DNA of 64,000 nucleotides from Lepus europaeus (lineage: Eukaryota > Chordata > Mammalia > Lagomorpha > Leporidae): positions 44,114,002-44,178,001 of the forward strand of contig NC_084831.1 in the NCBI RefSeq assembly GCF_033115175.1. Reading direction: 5' to 3'. Below, one piece after another: positions 9,987 through 20,799 of the stretch. A program made the position numbers and the translations under genes. The first letter of the stretch is position 1. Each line of letters begins with the position of its first letter. The notes beneath the pieces were generated by a model. It had not been told where the DNA came from and made no database searches. It saw nothing but the letters and a program-made list of their open reading frames with translations.

Positions 9987-10335
9987 GGGCTGGCATTGTG
10001 GCATAGCAGGTTAAGCTGCCACCTGCAATGCCAGCATCCTACATGGATGCTAGTTCATGTTTCAGCTGCTCTAATTCTGATCCAGCTCCCCACTAATGTG
10101 CCTGGAAAAGCAACAGAAGATGGTCTAGGTGTTCGGGCCCCTGCACTCATGTAGGAGACCTGGATAAAGTGACTGGCCCCTGGCTTTAGCCTGGCCCAGT
10201 GCTGGCTGTTGTGGTTACCTGGGGAGTAAACCAGCGGATGAAAGATATCTCTTTCTCTCTCCATAGAGAGAGAGAGAGATAGACAGACAGACTCTGGCTT
10301 TCAAAATAAATAAATAAATCTCTGCTAAAAAATAA
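9987..10335 (+). mobile_element. CSINE, older type, nested copy 1
   Basis: Head 'ggggctggcattgtggcatagcagg' to tail 'aaataaataaataaatctctgc'. The pyrimidine tract is interrupted by (GA)n, suggesting a local inversion or slippage. Confidence 0.85.
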
Positions 10336-10343
10336 CACTGGAT

Positions 10344-10683
10344 GGGGCTGGTGTTATAGCATAGTGGGTGAAGCTGCTACCTGCAGTGCTGGCATCCCAA
10401 AGGGAGCCAGTTTGAGTCTCAGTTGCTCCAGTTCTGATCCAGCTCTCTGCTATGGCCTGGGAGGGCAGTGGAAGATGGCCCAAGTCCTTGGGTTCCTGCA
10501 CTCATGTGGGAGACCAAGAAGAAGCTCCTGGGTCCTAGCTTCGGATTGGCCCAGCTCCAGCTGTTGCAGCCACTTGGGGAGTGAACCAGCAGATGGAAGA
10601 CCTTTCTCTCTGTCTCTCTCCCTCTCTGCCTCTGCCTCTCTTAACTTTGCCTTTCAAATAAATAAATAAATCTTTAAAAAAAT
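10344..10683 (+). mobile_element. CSINE, older type, nested copy 2
   Basis: Full-length copy in tandem with the previous one, separated by about 10 bases. The tail is aaataaataaataaatctttaaaaaaa. Confidence 0.88.
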
Positions 10684-10937
10684 AGTGGAACAGCCAGAGC
10701 CCATATGGGTTGCTAGCTTCAGAGGCAGCTTAATGTGCTGCGCCACAACACCAGCTCCAGCTAACATCTTAACTATCTTCCAATACCTTACTTATAAACC
10801 AAACACTTTATTTACTAGGTTATATCTTATCACTTAGTAGTTTAGCTATTTTCTAAGCCTTAATTATTAATCAGTATTTTAGTAACCTGCTTAAATCTTG
10901 TTACTGAATTTCAGCAATCTGCCACGGGCTTAGACTA

Positions 10938-11013
10938 CAGTAGTCCCCTATTATTCATGAGGGTATGTGCCCAGGTCCCCAGGGGATGCCTGAAACTGAA
11001 GCAAGTAGCAAAT

Positions 11014-11051
<38 letters not shown>

Positions 11052-11160
11052 CTAATAATAAAGTAGAACAATCATAACAATGCACTAATACACGTTATGT
11101 AAATATGGTCTCTCAACTGTCATGGGGCAGGTAGCATATATAGCATGGATTCACTGGAAC
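10938..11160 (-). mobile_element. Tigger-family (TcMar) DNA transposon remnant
   Basis: It starts 'cagtagtcccctattattca', contains 'aggggatgcctgaaactgaa' and continues with 'actaataataaagtagaac' and 'atgtaaatatggtctctc'. This order is that of non-autonomous Tigger/MER2-type elements read from one end. A CA/TA microsatellite has expanded inside. Confidence 0.65.
11014..11051. repeat. (CA)n-(TA)n compound microsatellite
   Basis: About 13 CA units pass into about 5 AT units. It lies within the Tigger remnant. Confidence 0.92.
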
Positions 11161-11248
11161 AGAGGGTCAATTCATGTTTTGGCCTGAACAAAGTAGGATG
11201 GTAGTGGGCTTCATTGTGCTATTCAGAACAGCATTTTAAAACTAATAA

Positions 11249-11491
11249 AGGGGCCAATGTTGTGGCATAGTACTGTAGGCTGCCTCTTACACTCTCCCAT
11301 ATAGAGTGCTGGTTTGAGTCCTGGCTGCTCTTCTTCCAAACTCGGCTCCTGCTAATGGCTCCTGGCTTCAATCTGGCCCAGCCCTGGGTGTTGTAGCCAT
11401 CTGGGCAGTGAACCAGTGGATAGAGGATCTCTCTTTGTAACTCTACCTTTTAAATAAATAAATCTTTTTAAATTAAAATTAAAAAAAAAAA
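11249..11491 (+). mobile_element. CSINE, older type, internally shortened
   Basis: Head 'ggggccaatgttgtggcatag' and tail 'aaataaataaatcttttt' are present, but the central 'gaagatggcccaag' block is missing. It lies at the left edge of an L1 fragment. Confidence 0.82.
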
Positions 11492-11578
11492 CCAGAAAAT
11501 CAACATGACATTGGTCTGAGCAATGATTTTTTTTGTATTTGACCCCAAAAGCCCAGACAACAAAACAAAAATAGTCAG

Positions 11579-11908
11579 GGGCTGGTGTGGGGTAACAGGT
11601 AAAGCCGCTGCCTGCAAAGCTGGCATCCCATATGGGCACCGATTCGAGTCCCAACTGTTCAACTTCCAATCCCTGTTAATGGCCTGTGAAAAGCAGCAGA
11701 AAATGGCCCAAGTGCCTGTGCCCCTGCCACCCACATGAGAAACCTGGATGACGCTCCAATCTCCTGGCTTTGGCCTGGCCCAATGCCAGCTATTGCAGCC
11801 ATCTGGGGAGTGAACCAGTAGATGGAAGATCCCTATCTATCTATCTATCTATCTATCTCCTTTTCTATAACTTTATCTTTCAAAATTAATAAAAATAAAT
11901 CTTTAAAA
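11579..11908 (+). mobile_element. CSINE inside the L1 fragment
   Basis: Older-type copy whose pyrimidine tract has become (ATCT)n at 11834-11858. L1 text continues on both sides, so the SINE is younger than the L1. Confidence 0.88.
11834..11858. repeat. (ATCT)n tetranucleotide microsatellite
   Basis: About six perfect units replace the (TC)n tract of the surrounding SINE. Confidence 0.92.
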
Positions 11909-12935
11909 GAAATAGAGAAATGGAATTAAAAAGTTCCTACATTGCAAAGAAAACAGCAGAGTGAATAGACAATCTATAGATTGGAGAAACTACTTGCAAA
12001 CCAAACATCTGACAAAATTCATTGCCAAAATATATAAGGACTTCAAGTAACTCAATGGCAAGAAAACAAATAACCTGAATAGACATTTCTCAAAAGGTGA
12101 CTCACAAGCAGCCAATAGACAAATGAAAAAAATGTTCAATACCACTAACCAGCCAGGGAAATGCAAATCAAAACCACAATGAGATATCACCTTTCACCTG
12201 TCCAAATGGCTACTGTCAAAATGACCAAAGATAGCAAGTGTTGGTGAGAGTGTGCAGAAAAGGAATCCCTTGTTCACTATCGGTGGGAATATAAGCTAGT
12301 ACAGCCGTTACAGAAAACCGTATGAAGGTTCCTCCAAAGTTGAAAACTGAAGCACCATGTGCTTCCTCAGTCCCACCTCTGGGTGTACTCACGTAGCCCA
12401 GGGGTTCGCAATCTGCATGTTGAGGAGGTGTGTGCAGGTCCACGTTCATTACCGCACTATTCACAATCGTCAAGTCACGGAGCCAACCTGAGAGCCCACC
12501 CACACTTAGGATAAAGCGGTATATGCAGGGGAACACCATTCAGCCTTTAAAAAGAAGCAAGTGCTGCCATTTGCAACAGCCCGGATGATACTTCTGCCCT
12601 GTGGGAGACACTGTGCTGAGGGAATTGCGTCAGGCACAGCGAACAGGACAGGATCTCACTTCCACGTAGAATTTAAAGCAACCAAATCAGACGCAGAGAA
12701 CAGACCGGCCGCTCACAGAGGCGGGGGACTGGGGGAATGGGAAAACACTGGTCAAAGAGCACAAAGCTTCAGTTACCCAGGGTGACAAGTTTTGTGGGAT
12801 CTATCGCACAGCAGGGTAACTACAGTTAATACGAACGTTTCATCTATTTCAACATTGCTAAGAGTACATTTTAAATGTTCTCGCCACAAAACAATGACGA
12901 CACAGGAAACCCGTGAAAACCTAAAAGGAGATGGT

Positions 12936-13657
12936 GGCCGCATTAAGAGTAAGACAAGCGCAGCTGGCAGTGAGAGCCCTGCACCGGGTCACAATTCCTC
13001 CCTGTTTGACGTTCCACTGAGGCCAGAGAGACGCGGTTTTCTCAGGATGACACACAGGAGCCTCCGTCTAGAAAGGAAGGGAAAGAATCCTTCCTGGGCT
13101 GGCACTCAGTGGGAGCCAATGCCCTCAGGGTCACTTGCTTCTCCAGCTGCGGTCAACTATAAGTAGGGACCTGAACTTGGCCAGGGGCTGACACAGCTGC
13201 CGTGCAGCTTGGCCCAGCCCGAGAGAGGCCAGGGAGCCATGGCGGGCCACCACGGGGCCTAGCCAGACCATTGATTTAAGCGTGACCTTGAGTGAGGGGC
13301 CATGGTGTTGACCTCCATTGCCTGCAGCCACTGAGCTTCCCTGTTGCCAGCTACGGTGGGGCTTTCTTTCCCGACCCTCCCGCAGTAGCGAGACCCTCCT
13401 CTGCCCCAGTGGGCCCTGTTCGGAGCACTCTGTGGATGGACTTCCTGCCGAGGCTAGCCCAGTGGCAGACTTCACCCCCTCCAACTGCAGGAATGCTCGT
13501 GACTGCTCCAGCACAGAGAGGGTGGGTGACTGTAACTTACGGGTGTGTATCTGCAGCCAAGTGATTTAACCACTCTGGGTCTGTTTTCCTATCCATAAGG
13601 CAGGCATTCAATGTGTGTGTGCGTAGGTGTGTATCTGGGAGACTCCATATCACCATT
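12936..13657. other. Intergenic stretch without recognised gene
   Basis: Mostly unique-looking sequence. A short MIR-like piece (gtgatttaaccactctgggtc) is at 13558-13612. Short open frames on both strands show no domain, motif or splice context. Confidence 0.5.
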
Positions 13658-13686
13658 TTTAAATTAAGATTCATTTATTTGTTTGA

Positions 13687-14033
13687 GGCCGGCGCCGTGG
13701 CTCAACAGGCTAATCCTCCACCTTGCGGCGCCAGCACACCGGGTTCTAGTCCCGGTCGGGGTGCCGGATTCTATCCCAGTTGCCCCTCTTCCAGGCCAGC
13801 TCTCTGCTGTGGCCAGGGAGTGCAGTGGAGGATGGCTCAAGTGCTTGGGCCCTGCACCCCATGGGAGACCAGGAGAAGCACCTGGCTCCTGCCATTGGAT
13901 CAGCGTGGTGCGCCGGCCGCAGCACACCAGCCGCGGCGGCCATTGGAGGGTGAACCAACGACAAAAGGAAGACTTTTCTCTCTGTCTCTCACTGTCCACT
14001 CTGCCTGTCAAAAATTAAAAAAAAAAAAATTAT
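13687..14033 (+). mobile_element. CSINE, younger type, nested
   Basis: Near-consensus copy, ggccggcgccgtgg to ctgtca-A(n). The host sequence ttatttgtttga is duplicated at 13675-13686 and about 14034-14045. Confidence 0.92.
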
Positions 14034-14057
14034 TTATTTGTTTGAAAGTCAGAGGAG

Positions 14058-14319
14058 GGGCCGGCACTGTGGCACACCGGGTTAACACCCTGGCCTGAAG
14101 TGCTGGCATCCCATATGGGCACCGGTTCGAGACCCAGCTGCTTCACTTCCAATCCAGCTCTCTGCTGTAGCCTGGGAAAGCAGTAGAAGTTGGCCCAAGT
14201 CCTTGTCCCAAGTCCCTGCACCTGCGTGGGAGACCTGGAGGAAGCTCCTGACTCCTGGCTTCGGATTAGCACAGCTCCGGCAGTTGCGGCCAATTGGGGA
14301 GTGGACCATCGGATGGAAG

Positions 14320-14359
<40 letters not shown>

Positions 14360-14439
14360 GTCTCTGCCTTTCCTCTCTCTGTGAAACCTCTGACTTTCAA
14401 ATAAATAAATAAATAAATCTTTAAAAAGAAAAAGAAAGA
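14058..14439 (+). mobile_element. CSINE, older type, nested
   Basis: gaaagtcagagga is duplicated at about 14044-14056 and 14440-14453. It has a long (TC)n tract and a small internal duplication of 'cccaagtcc(t)tg' at about 14194-14216. Confidence 0.9.
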
Positions 14440-14716
14440 AAGTCAGAGGAACAGAAGGGAAGCGGGGGGGAGTATATCGTCCATCCACTGGATCATTCCC
14501 CTGATGGCTTCAATGAATAGCCAGGGTTGAACCAAGCTGAAGCCAGGAGCCAGGAGCTTCATCTGGTCTCCCACGTGGGTATCATTGGGAGCCCAACATA
14601 TTAATAGCTATTCCTGTGTGGACAATTTTCATTTTTCTTCTGGCTTTTCTACTTTTGTAATTTGTCATTTTATAACAAACATGTTGTGTTTTACCTTTAA
14701 AAATTTCTTAATGGAG

Positions 14717-15050
14717 GGCCAGAGTTGTGGCGTAGTGGGTTAAGCTACAGCCTACAATGCCAGCATCCCATATGGGTACCATTTTAAGTCCTGGCTGTTC
14801 CACTTAAGATCCAGCTCTCTGCTAATGTGCCTTGGAAAACAGAAGATGATGGGCCAAGTGCTTGGGCCCCTGCACCCACATGGGAGACCCGGATAGAGCT
14901 CCTGGCTCCTGGCTTCTGATGGGCCCAGCTCCAGCTGTTGTGGCCATTTGGAGAGTGAACTAGCAGATGGAAGACCTCTCTGTCTCTCTCTCTCTCATTC
15001 TCCCTCTCTCTGTAGCTCTTCCTTTCAAACAAAATAGATAAATCTTTAAA
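14717..15050 (+). mobile_element. CSINE, older type
   Basis: Head 'gggccagagttgtggcgtagtgg' to the tail 'caaacaaaatagataaatc'. Confidence 0.87.
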
Positions 15051-15324
15051 GAGACAGAGAGAAAGAGGGAAAAAAAATGAAGGGAGGACATTATTTAAAA
15101 AAAAAGTTTCTTAAGGGTAGAGCAGTAGTGTGCAGGGCTGTTGTGGGGATTAAAGGAGACAATTTCAGCAAGCACGGAGCACAGTATGTTCTCCAGAAAC
15201 AGGAGTCTCCCAGCCCAGCCCTTCTTCCTGGACCTTCTCTCCCTTCTGGTGTTGAAGACTCTGGCCCCAGGCCTCAGCGGGGGAGGGGGGAGGAGGCAGT
15301 ACAGGGCTCTGGCCAGGTACTGGC

Positions 15325-15480
15325 TGTACAGCTTTGGGTAAATCACTTCACTCCTCTGAGTCTCAGTTACCTTGCCTGCAAAGCGGGAAGACCGACAGCT
15401 CCCGAAAGGAAGTTTACAAGAACCTCATGACGTACAGGAAGGAAAATGGCCTGGCACACAAGAGGTCTGCAATAAATGCC
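15325..15480 (+). mobile_element. MIR SINE
   Basis: 'ctttgggtaaatcacttcactcctctgag', 'cagttaccttgcctgcaaag' and 'cctggcacacaagaggtctgcaataaatg' follow the MIR consensus in order. A partial MIR-like piece also lies at about 15130-15200. Confidence 0.75.
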
Positions 15481-15526
15481 CACAGACAACATACTAAAGA
15501 AACAGCATTGAAGCAGGAGCTACGGG

Positions 15527-15813
15527 TGGGCATTTAGCCTAGCAGTTAAGGCACAGACAGCTCACGTCAGTGCCTACGTTTGACATCAGCTTTAGTTCCT
15601 GACGCCAGCTTCCTGCTAATCAGATCTTGAGAGGCAGCGCGATGGCTCCAGTAATTGGAACCTGTCACCCACGTGAGATGGAGTTCCCAGCTCCTGATTT
15701 ATGTCCAGCCCAGTCGTGGCATCTGGGGAGTGAACCAGTGGACGGGTGCTCTTTCTCTGTTTATGTGTCTCTCTGTATCTCTGCCTATAAACTGAATAAT
15801 AAATTAATTTTCA
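15527..15813 (+). mobile_element. CSINE, old divergent
   Basis: Recognised by 'gggcatttagcctagcagttaag', 'gtgaaccagtggacgg' and an AT-rich tail. The core has indels. Confidence 0.75.
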
Positions 15814-16120
15814 TAATAAACAAAGTAGGAGTTAAGCTGCAGAAGCTAGAGAATTTTAACACCAGATCCACAGAGCCCAAGAGGTCCATAAGGTATACAA
15901 GGTCTATGAACTTGGAAGGGAAAAACTGTCTTTACATCACTAACTGAAATTTAGTATTTCCTTCTATTATGCATATAAGCAAAAAATAAAAATAAATCCC
16001 CAAACCAAAAAGCAAAACGTACCCACAGCAGTATTAGTAGTATCTATAATTTTGTCACCAACAGAAATTATGAGTACTTTTATACTACATTAGATATATC
16101 TTGAAATATTATTTATTCTC

Positions 16121-16406
16121 TGGCCGGCGCCACAGCTCACTAGGCTAATCCTCCGCCTGCGGCACCGGCACCCCGGGTTGCTCCTCTTCCAGTCCAGCTC
16201 TCTGCTGTGGCCCAGGAAGGCAGTGGAGGATGGCCCAAGTGCTTGGGCCCTGCACCCACATGGGAGACCAGGAGGAAGCACCTGGATCCTGGCTTCGGAT
16301 CGGCGCAGCACCGGCCGTGGCAGCCATTTGGGGAGTGAACCAACGGAAGGAAGACCTTTCTCTCTGTCTCTCTCACTGTCTAACTCTGCCTCTCAAAAAA
16401 AAAAAA
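16121..16406 (+). mobile_element. CSINE, younger type, with an 18-bp target duplication
   Basis: A perfect 18-bp duplication (gaaatattatttattctc) at 16103-16120 and 16407-16424. The head lacks about 40 bases between 'ccccgggtt' and 'gctcctcttcc'. Confidence 0.94.
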
Positions 16407-16424
16407 GAAATATTATTTATTCTC

Positions 16425-17830
16425 ATTCACTACCTCAAAGTTACACTAAAAGATCCATCTCTAGATCTTATTATTTGACGCTGTTGAAAGTGTAAGATGA
16501 AATCAGGATTCAATTTAATCGGTGCCCTTTGGAATTCTGAATGAGTTATTTTGGTGGACGAAAGCATTATCCCGTTTAGGGCTTCGTCGGGTTGCCAGGG
16601 GGACCCCTCGTCTAGACAGACATGGGCACAGCCCTGCCTGGGCCACGGTTCGCTGAGCCAAACAGGGCTTGGTATTTCTCTCAAAGGCACAGTCACGCCT
16701 GCTTGGCTTATCCCTCAGGGCTGTTGGGAGCAACAGATTACTTCTTGGCTGGAAAAGGGTTTTGGAAATTGTTGGAGGGTTCCTACTTTTGCCAAAAGCT
16801 GGAACAGAGGACTTTGTTCCTCCTAAGCTGATCTCCATGTCTCCATGAAGCCTCTCCTTCCCAAAAGATCTGTCCCCTCTCACTCTCCCTCTGATAAGTA
16901 GAGGCCAAAGTGCACCACCCAGCTTCCAGTCTGCAGACCCACAGCTCCGTGGGGTGGGGGGTGGAGGAACGGGTAGGAGGATTCCAGGGCTAACAATTTC
17001 TTCCAGTTTTCATATTTGACTTTACACTGAACCTCGAGGGCCCCTACCCCTCAAAACTCTCCCAGACTCCCTCAGATGATCCTCCCACACACACTTCCCC
17101 TCTGCCTTGCCCTGCCCTGTCCACTCCTCCACACTGTATGTTTCTCAAGGACAGACCCAGATCTGACCCCTGGCGGATTCCCAGGGCCCAAGTCAGGAGC
17201 AGGTCACACACGGGCATCTGCACAGCTGAGCTGGGAGAAGACAAGGAACCGGAAGCATAGAGAGAAAAAGCAGAGAAGGGGTGGAGCAGGGCTTGCAGCA
17301 CAGATCTCCCACACCCCCAAAGAGGTGGAGGGATTGGCGACCCTGAGGCATCTCATTAGCTCCTTCCTGCTCTACCCTCCGCTGTGAAAAATGCAGCCAG
17401 CCAGGGCCCTGTGTCACAAGCCCTTAGAGTGGACCTGCCTGTCTATGGGGAGACCAAGGCCCCAGGACTCCAGGCCCCGACTCTCTGCTCCTAAGGGGCA
17501 CACTGCCTCCTGACCCGGAAGGAATTCCTGAAAATGGAGAGGGTTTCTGGTTTTGCTAGCAGTGTAGGAAAGAAGGTTATCCCTTGCAGTGATCCACACT
17601 CACACTGGCCCCCTTGTCCCAGGCCAGGGGCAGGGGTCCCGGGGAGTGTGAGCCGTGTCAGGGCACGGGAGCGCTCCCAGGGAAAGGAAGAGACCGGTCA
17701 GGAGGGCACAGATAAGTCCCGGGCAGCGGAGAGCTTGGTGAGAGCCGCACCGAGAGCAAGGAGCCAGCCCTAGGTTAAAATGCCTCGGAGTTAGGGGCCG
17801 GGAGAAACCACTTCGCAGGTCCTCAGCTCG
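16425..17830. other. Intergenic, unique-looking; upstream of SHISAL2A
   Basis: No SINE and no credible coding exon over 1.4 kb, which is unusual for this window. It may hold distal promoter elements of SHISAL2A, but I can name none with confidence. Confidence 0.45.
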
Positions 17831-17919
17831 CACCTATAAAATGGGTTCGCAAACCCTCATCTATAAAAATGCGCATGCACACTCCTGGACTAGGGTCGTC
17901 GCGAAGCGGAGGTTGACCC

Positions 17920-18680
17920 TCCGCACACTGACCCTGCAGCGTGGCCGCCCGCCTGAGCTCCCGCGCTCGCCGCGAACTGCCTCGAGCTCCCCAGCGCCCC
18001 GCACAGCGCCCCGCGGCCTCGAGGTCCCGCCCCGCCCCCCGGCCGTGTCCTCCCGTCTCCCTGCGCACCCAGCGCCCTCGTGCACAGACTGGGCGCGCGC
18101 GGGCGGCTCCGGGCCGGCTTCCCCCGGCGGCTCGGCGGGTCGCGCCCCATCGCCGCCCGCTCCTGGCTCCCGCTCCCGCTCCCGTCCGCGCTCGCCACGC
18201 ACCGCGCCTCGGCCCGCTCGCCCGCCCTTTTCCTCAGTACCGCGGCTCCTCCGCACCTGGTCTCCCCGCGGGTTCCGGGGGCGGCCGCCGCGTCTCCGCG
18301 CGCGGCGCTGTGTCCGCCTCAGACTCTGCGAGTCTCCGTCTCGGCGCGCCTCTGCCCCGCGCCCTCCGGCTCCGCCTCTGTGAGGCTCAGTTCCCGTCCG
18401 GGCCCGCCGTCCGGGGCCGCGGGGCGCGATGAGCGGCGCCTGCACGAGCTACGTGAGCGCCGAGCAGGAGGCGGTGCGCGGCTTCAGCTGCCCGCGGCCG
18501 GGGGGCGAGGCGGCCGCCGTCTTCTGCTGCGGCTTCCGCGACCACAAGTACTGCTGCGACGACCCGCACAGCTTCTTCCCCTACGAGCACGGCTACATGT
18601 GGTGGCTCAGGTACGGGCGCCGGCCCTAACCCCAGCTTCAACCCCGGCCCCTCGCGGCCCCTCGCCGGCGCGGGCTAAGC
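17920..18680 (+). promoter_or_regulatory. SHISAL2A: CpG island promoter of SHISAL2A
   Basis: Very high GC with dense CpG from about 17930, spanning the presumed transcription start, 5' UTR and coding exon 1. GC boxes such as ccgccccgccccccgg occur near 18027-18042. Two TATA-like strings (tataaaa at 17835 and 17862) lie at the left edge. Island promoters of this kind usually have dispersed starts, so no single start site is claimed. Confidence 0.75.
18429..18610 (+). CDS. SHISAL2A: SHISAL2A exon 1 (Cys-rich extracellular part)
   Basis: Shisa-like protein 2A is a small single-pass membrane protein of the Shisa superfamily; its role is little known. Starting at the ATG at 18429, 60 codons plus two bases are read, from MSGACTSYVSAEQE to MWWL. 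Cysteines at residues 5, 21, 33, 34, 42 and 43 form the family signature around FCCGFRDHKYCCDD. There is no N-terminal signal peptide, in keeping with the Shisa-like-2 group. The donor is ag/gtacgg at 18611 and the split codon AG/C gives Ser. The ATG is the first in this frame inside the island and matches the human start as I recall it. Confidence 0.93.
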
Positions 18681-19204
18681 TTTAGCTCTCATCCAAGTGC
18701 CCACCGGCACATCGGCACCGACCGCCGCCCCACGCTTACCACTGGTGCCCGATACCGACCTCCCCTCTCACCCGATCCCCCTCTCAGCTCTGTTCCCGCA
18801 TGCCGATCCCAACCGCTGAGACCCATGCCAGAATCTCACCCCAGTCCTTACCCCCAGACTACCCTCTCTGCCCCCACCTCGAAACTTCCATCACCACTTT
18901 CAACCTACTCCAAATCCTGCCAACCCCTACCTGACAGCCGACTTCCATCTTCACAGGAAACGCAAACTGCAGTCCGCATCAAGTGGCCCCTTCTTACTAT
19001 CCACACCGGCTTATTCCGGTCCTTACCCACTCCCAGCCCTGCCCCAGGCTCTCCCCCTGCTCCGGCCGCCTCCCCCCACCCTCCCAGCACCACTCTGACA
19101 TCCTGACCCCAGACCTTACCGAGACCCCCACCCAACCTCCACACCAAACCTTCCTCCTCACCTGATGCTCCACTCCCACCCCAGCTTCAGCCCCTTCCTT
19201 TCCC

Positions 19205-19290
19205 TTCTCATTTAGCCATTCTTTGAGCTGAGCACTTAGTGTGTGCCAAGCCCCATGGCTGGTGCTGGTGGTGGACCCCACCCCTGAGCT
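19205..19290 (+). repeat. Old mammalian repeat fragment
   Basis: Contains 'tgagcacttagtgtgtgccaag', the same ancient motif class as 1083-1260. Confidence 0.45.
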
Positions 19291-19684
19291 AGGGCAGGAG
19301 ACCTGGGGGGTCAGAGCTGCCTCCAAGGCCCTTCATGAAATAGTGGAGTAAAACTGCAGCAGAACCTGGCTCTGGCCCTCTTAACAGAAGTGAAGTTTGG
19401 GTGAGTCCCCCCACCCATGGGAGCTCAGGTATCCGATTTGTTCAGGGAAAGGGTTGGTTAGGCCAGTTCTGGCATTTCTGGAATCTCTGGAGAGAGCTGA
19501 GGGGGCAATAGTCCTTAATTCCCCCTGGGTCTCCAGAGGTCTCACCCAGAGAATGGGACGTGATGCTCTGGGAAACAGGCATTAGCAAGAGTAGAAGGAG
19601 TCATCTCAGTGGGTAGCAATTTGCCTGTCCCTGGAGATATATGAGCAGGTTGCACACCCTCTGGGTGGGGAAGGACAGCACCAT

Positions 19685-19760
19685 ATGCCATAAGACCTCT
19701 CTGAGCCTCTGTCTTTTTATCTGTCAAATGGGGAGAATGATCAGTCATTGCCCTGATGTC
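19685..19760 (+). mobile_element. MIR fragment
   Basis: 'agacctctctgagcctctgt' and 'tatctgtcaaatggggagaatga' match the MIR 3' half. Confidence 0.7.
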
Positions 19761-19890
19761 CAACTAAGGCAAGGATCAAGAGGTGACGGGGGTGAAACCA
19801 ACTTGGTATATGCCCCCACCCCCACCCAGCAGTTATAAATATTACTGCTTTTTCTAGGCTGTTTAATGCGAAATTATTTTCTTTTTTAAA

Positions 19891-20207
19891 GTATTCTTGT
19901 AAGATTTATTTATTTATTTGAAAGGCAGAATTACACTGAGAGAGAGAGAGGCAGAGAGTCTTCCATCTGCTGTTTCACTTCCCAAATGGCTGCAACAGTT
20001 AGCGCTGAGCTGGTCTGGAGCCAGGAGCTTCTTCCAGGTCTCCCACATGGGTGCAGGGGCCAAGCACTTGGGCCATCTTCTACTGCTTTCCCAGGCCATA
20101 GCAGGGAGCTGGATCAGAAGTGGAGCAGCCAGGACTTGAACGGGAACTCATATGGAATGCTGACGCCACAGGTGGAGGCTTAGCCTACTACACCACAGCT
20201 CCGGCCC
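19891..20207 (-). mobile_element. CSINE, older type
   Basis: Antisense: 'agatttatttatttatttgaaaggcag' to 'ccacagctccggcccc', essentially full length. Confidence 0.88.
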
Positions 20208-20554
20208 CTAAATGATTTTCAAATGCCAGGTTATCATATCCTGCGCACTTGGCTCCTAGTATCACCTAGGAAATCGTATTAGTTTATTTCTGTTCATCCA
20301 TATATTCATTTACCCGTTTACTGCCTTTGCTTTGTCAAAGCACATCGCACAATGGGGGGGTGCAAACAATGATGAGCCCCTGCCCCCAAGAAGCACTCTG
20401 TCTGTTCAGAGAGAAATAACATACACCCAAAGTAAAACACTGCAGTGTTTGTTGAAGGCGTCTTACTGGGGGCTAAAATAAGATAGTGCTGGCCTCCCTC
20501 TAAAGAATGAAGACAGTGTAGAGCCTTGGGGCTGCTCAGAACCTGCGCCAAACT

Positions 20555-20725
20555 TTGGTTCTAATTTTTTATATGGGTGGCAAAAGTTTTTCAATCTCTT
20601 TTCTCATCCTTAAAATGGGAATAGTAATGCCTGTCTCATGGAATTGTTTTTAAGCTCTGAGTGAAACAGAGTACATGAAAGTCATCCGTGTAGAGTAGGT
20701 GCTCAGTAAAACAGAGCTCCCTTTC
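20555..20725 (+). mobile_element. MIR SINE
   Basis: 'ttttctcatccttaaaatgggaatagtaatgcctgtctcatgg' style text and 'taggtgctcagtaaa' follow the MIR consensus. A reverse MIR-like piece follows at about 20740-20800. Confidence 0.75.
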
Positions 20726-20799
20726 CCTGCTTCACAGAGGTGGGAAATCAGGCTCAGGTAGGAAAGTGAATTGTTCAAGATCTCCCGGGCATGGGGAAC

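Larger units (their letters stand above)
9733..10757 (-). mobile_element. Old CSINE split by two later + copies
   Basis: The host lies antisense. Its tail and core are at 9733-9982, and its head resumes at about 10684-10757 (agcccatatgggttgctagc ... cgccacaacaccagctcc). Two + SINEs sit between. The imperfect repeat agtgga(a)cag at 9972-9981 and 10684-10693 is the target duplication. Confidence 0.8.
11492..12935 (+). mobile_element. Old L1 (LINE-1) ORF2/3' fragment, split by a SINE
   Basis: 'gacattggtctgagcaatga' and 'ccccaaaagcccagacaac' (11500-11578), then 'aatagacatttctcaaaagg', 'ggaaatgcaaatcaaaaccacaa' style text, 'cactattcacaatcgtcaag' and a 3'-UTR-like end near 12935, follow the standard order of L1 ORF2 into the 3' end. 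The copy is full of stops and decayed. A CSINE interrupts it at 11579-11908. Confidence 0.85.
13660..14600 (-). mobile_element. Old CSINE split by two + SINEs (three-level nest)
   Basis: The antisense host is in pieces: 13660-13686, about 14046-14057 (aaagtcagagga) and 14441-14600 (agtcagaggaacag ... ccacgtgggtatc). The inserted copies each have target duplications made from host sequence. Confidence 0.82.

Noticed and set aside
11492-12935. Possible intact reverse transcriptase
   Set aside because: L1 text is recognisable, but it is broken by stops, indels and a SINE; no long L1 frame survives.
17861-18445. Long open frames on both strands over the SHISAL2A island
   Set aside because: Stop codons are rare in CpG islands. 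Arg/Pro/Ala-rich translations on several frames are typical artefacts.
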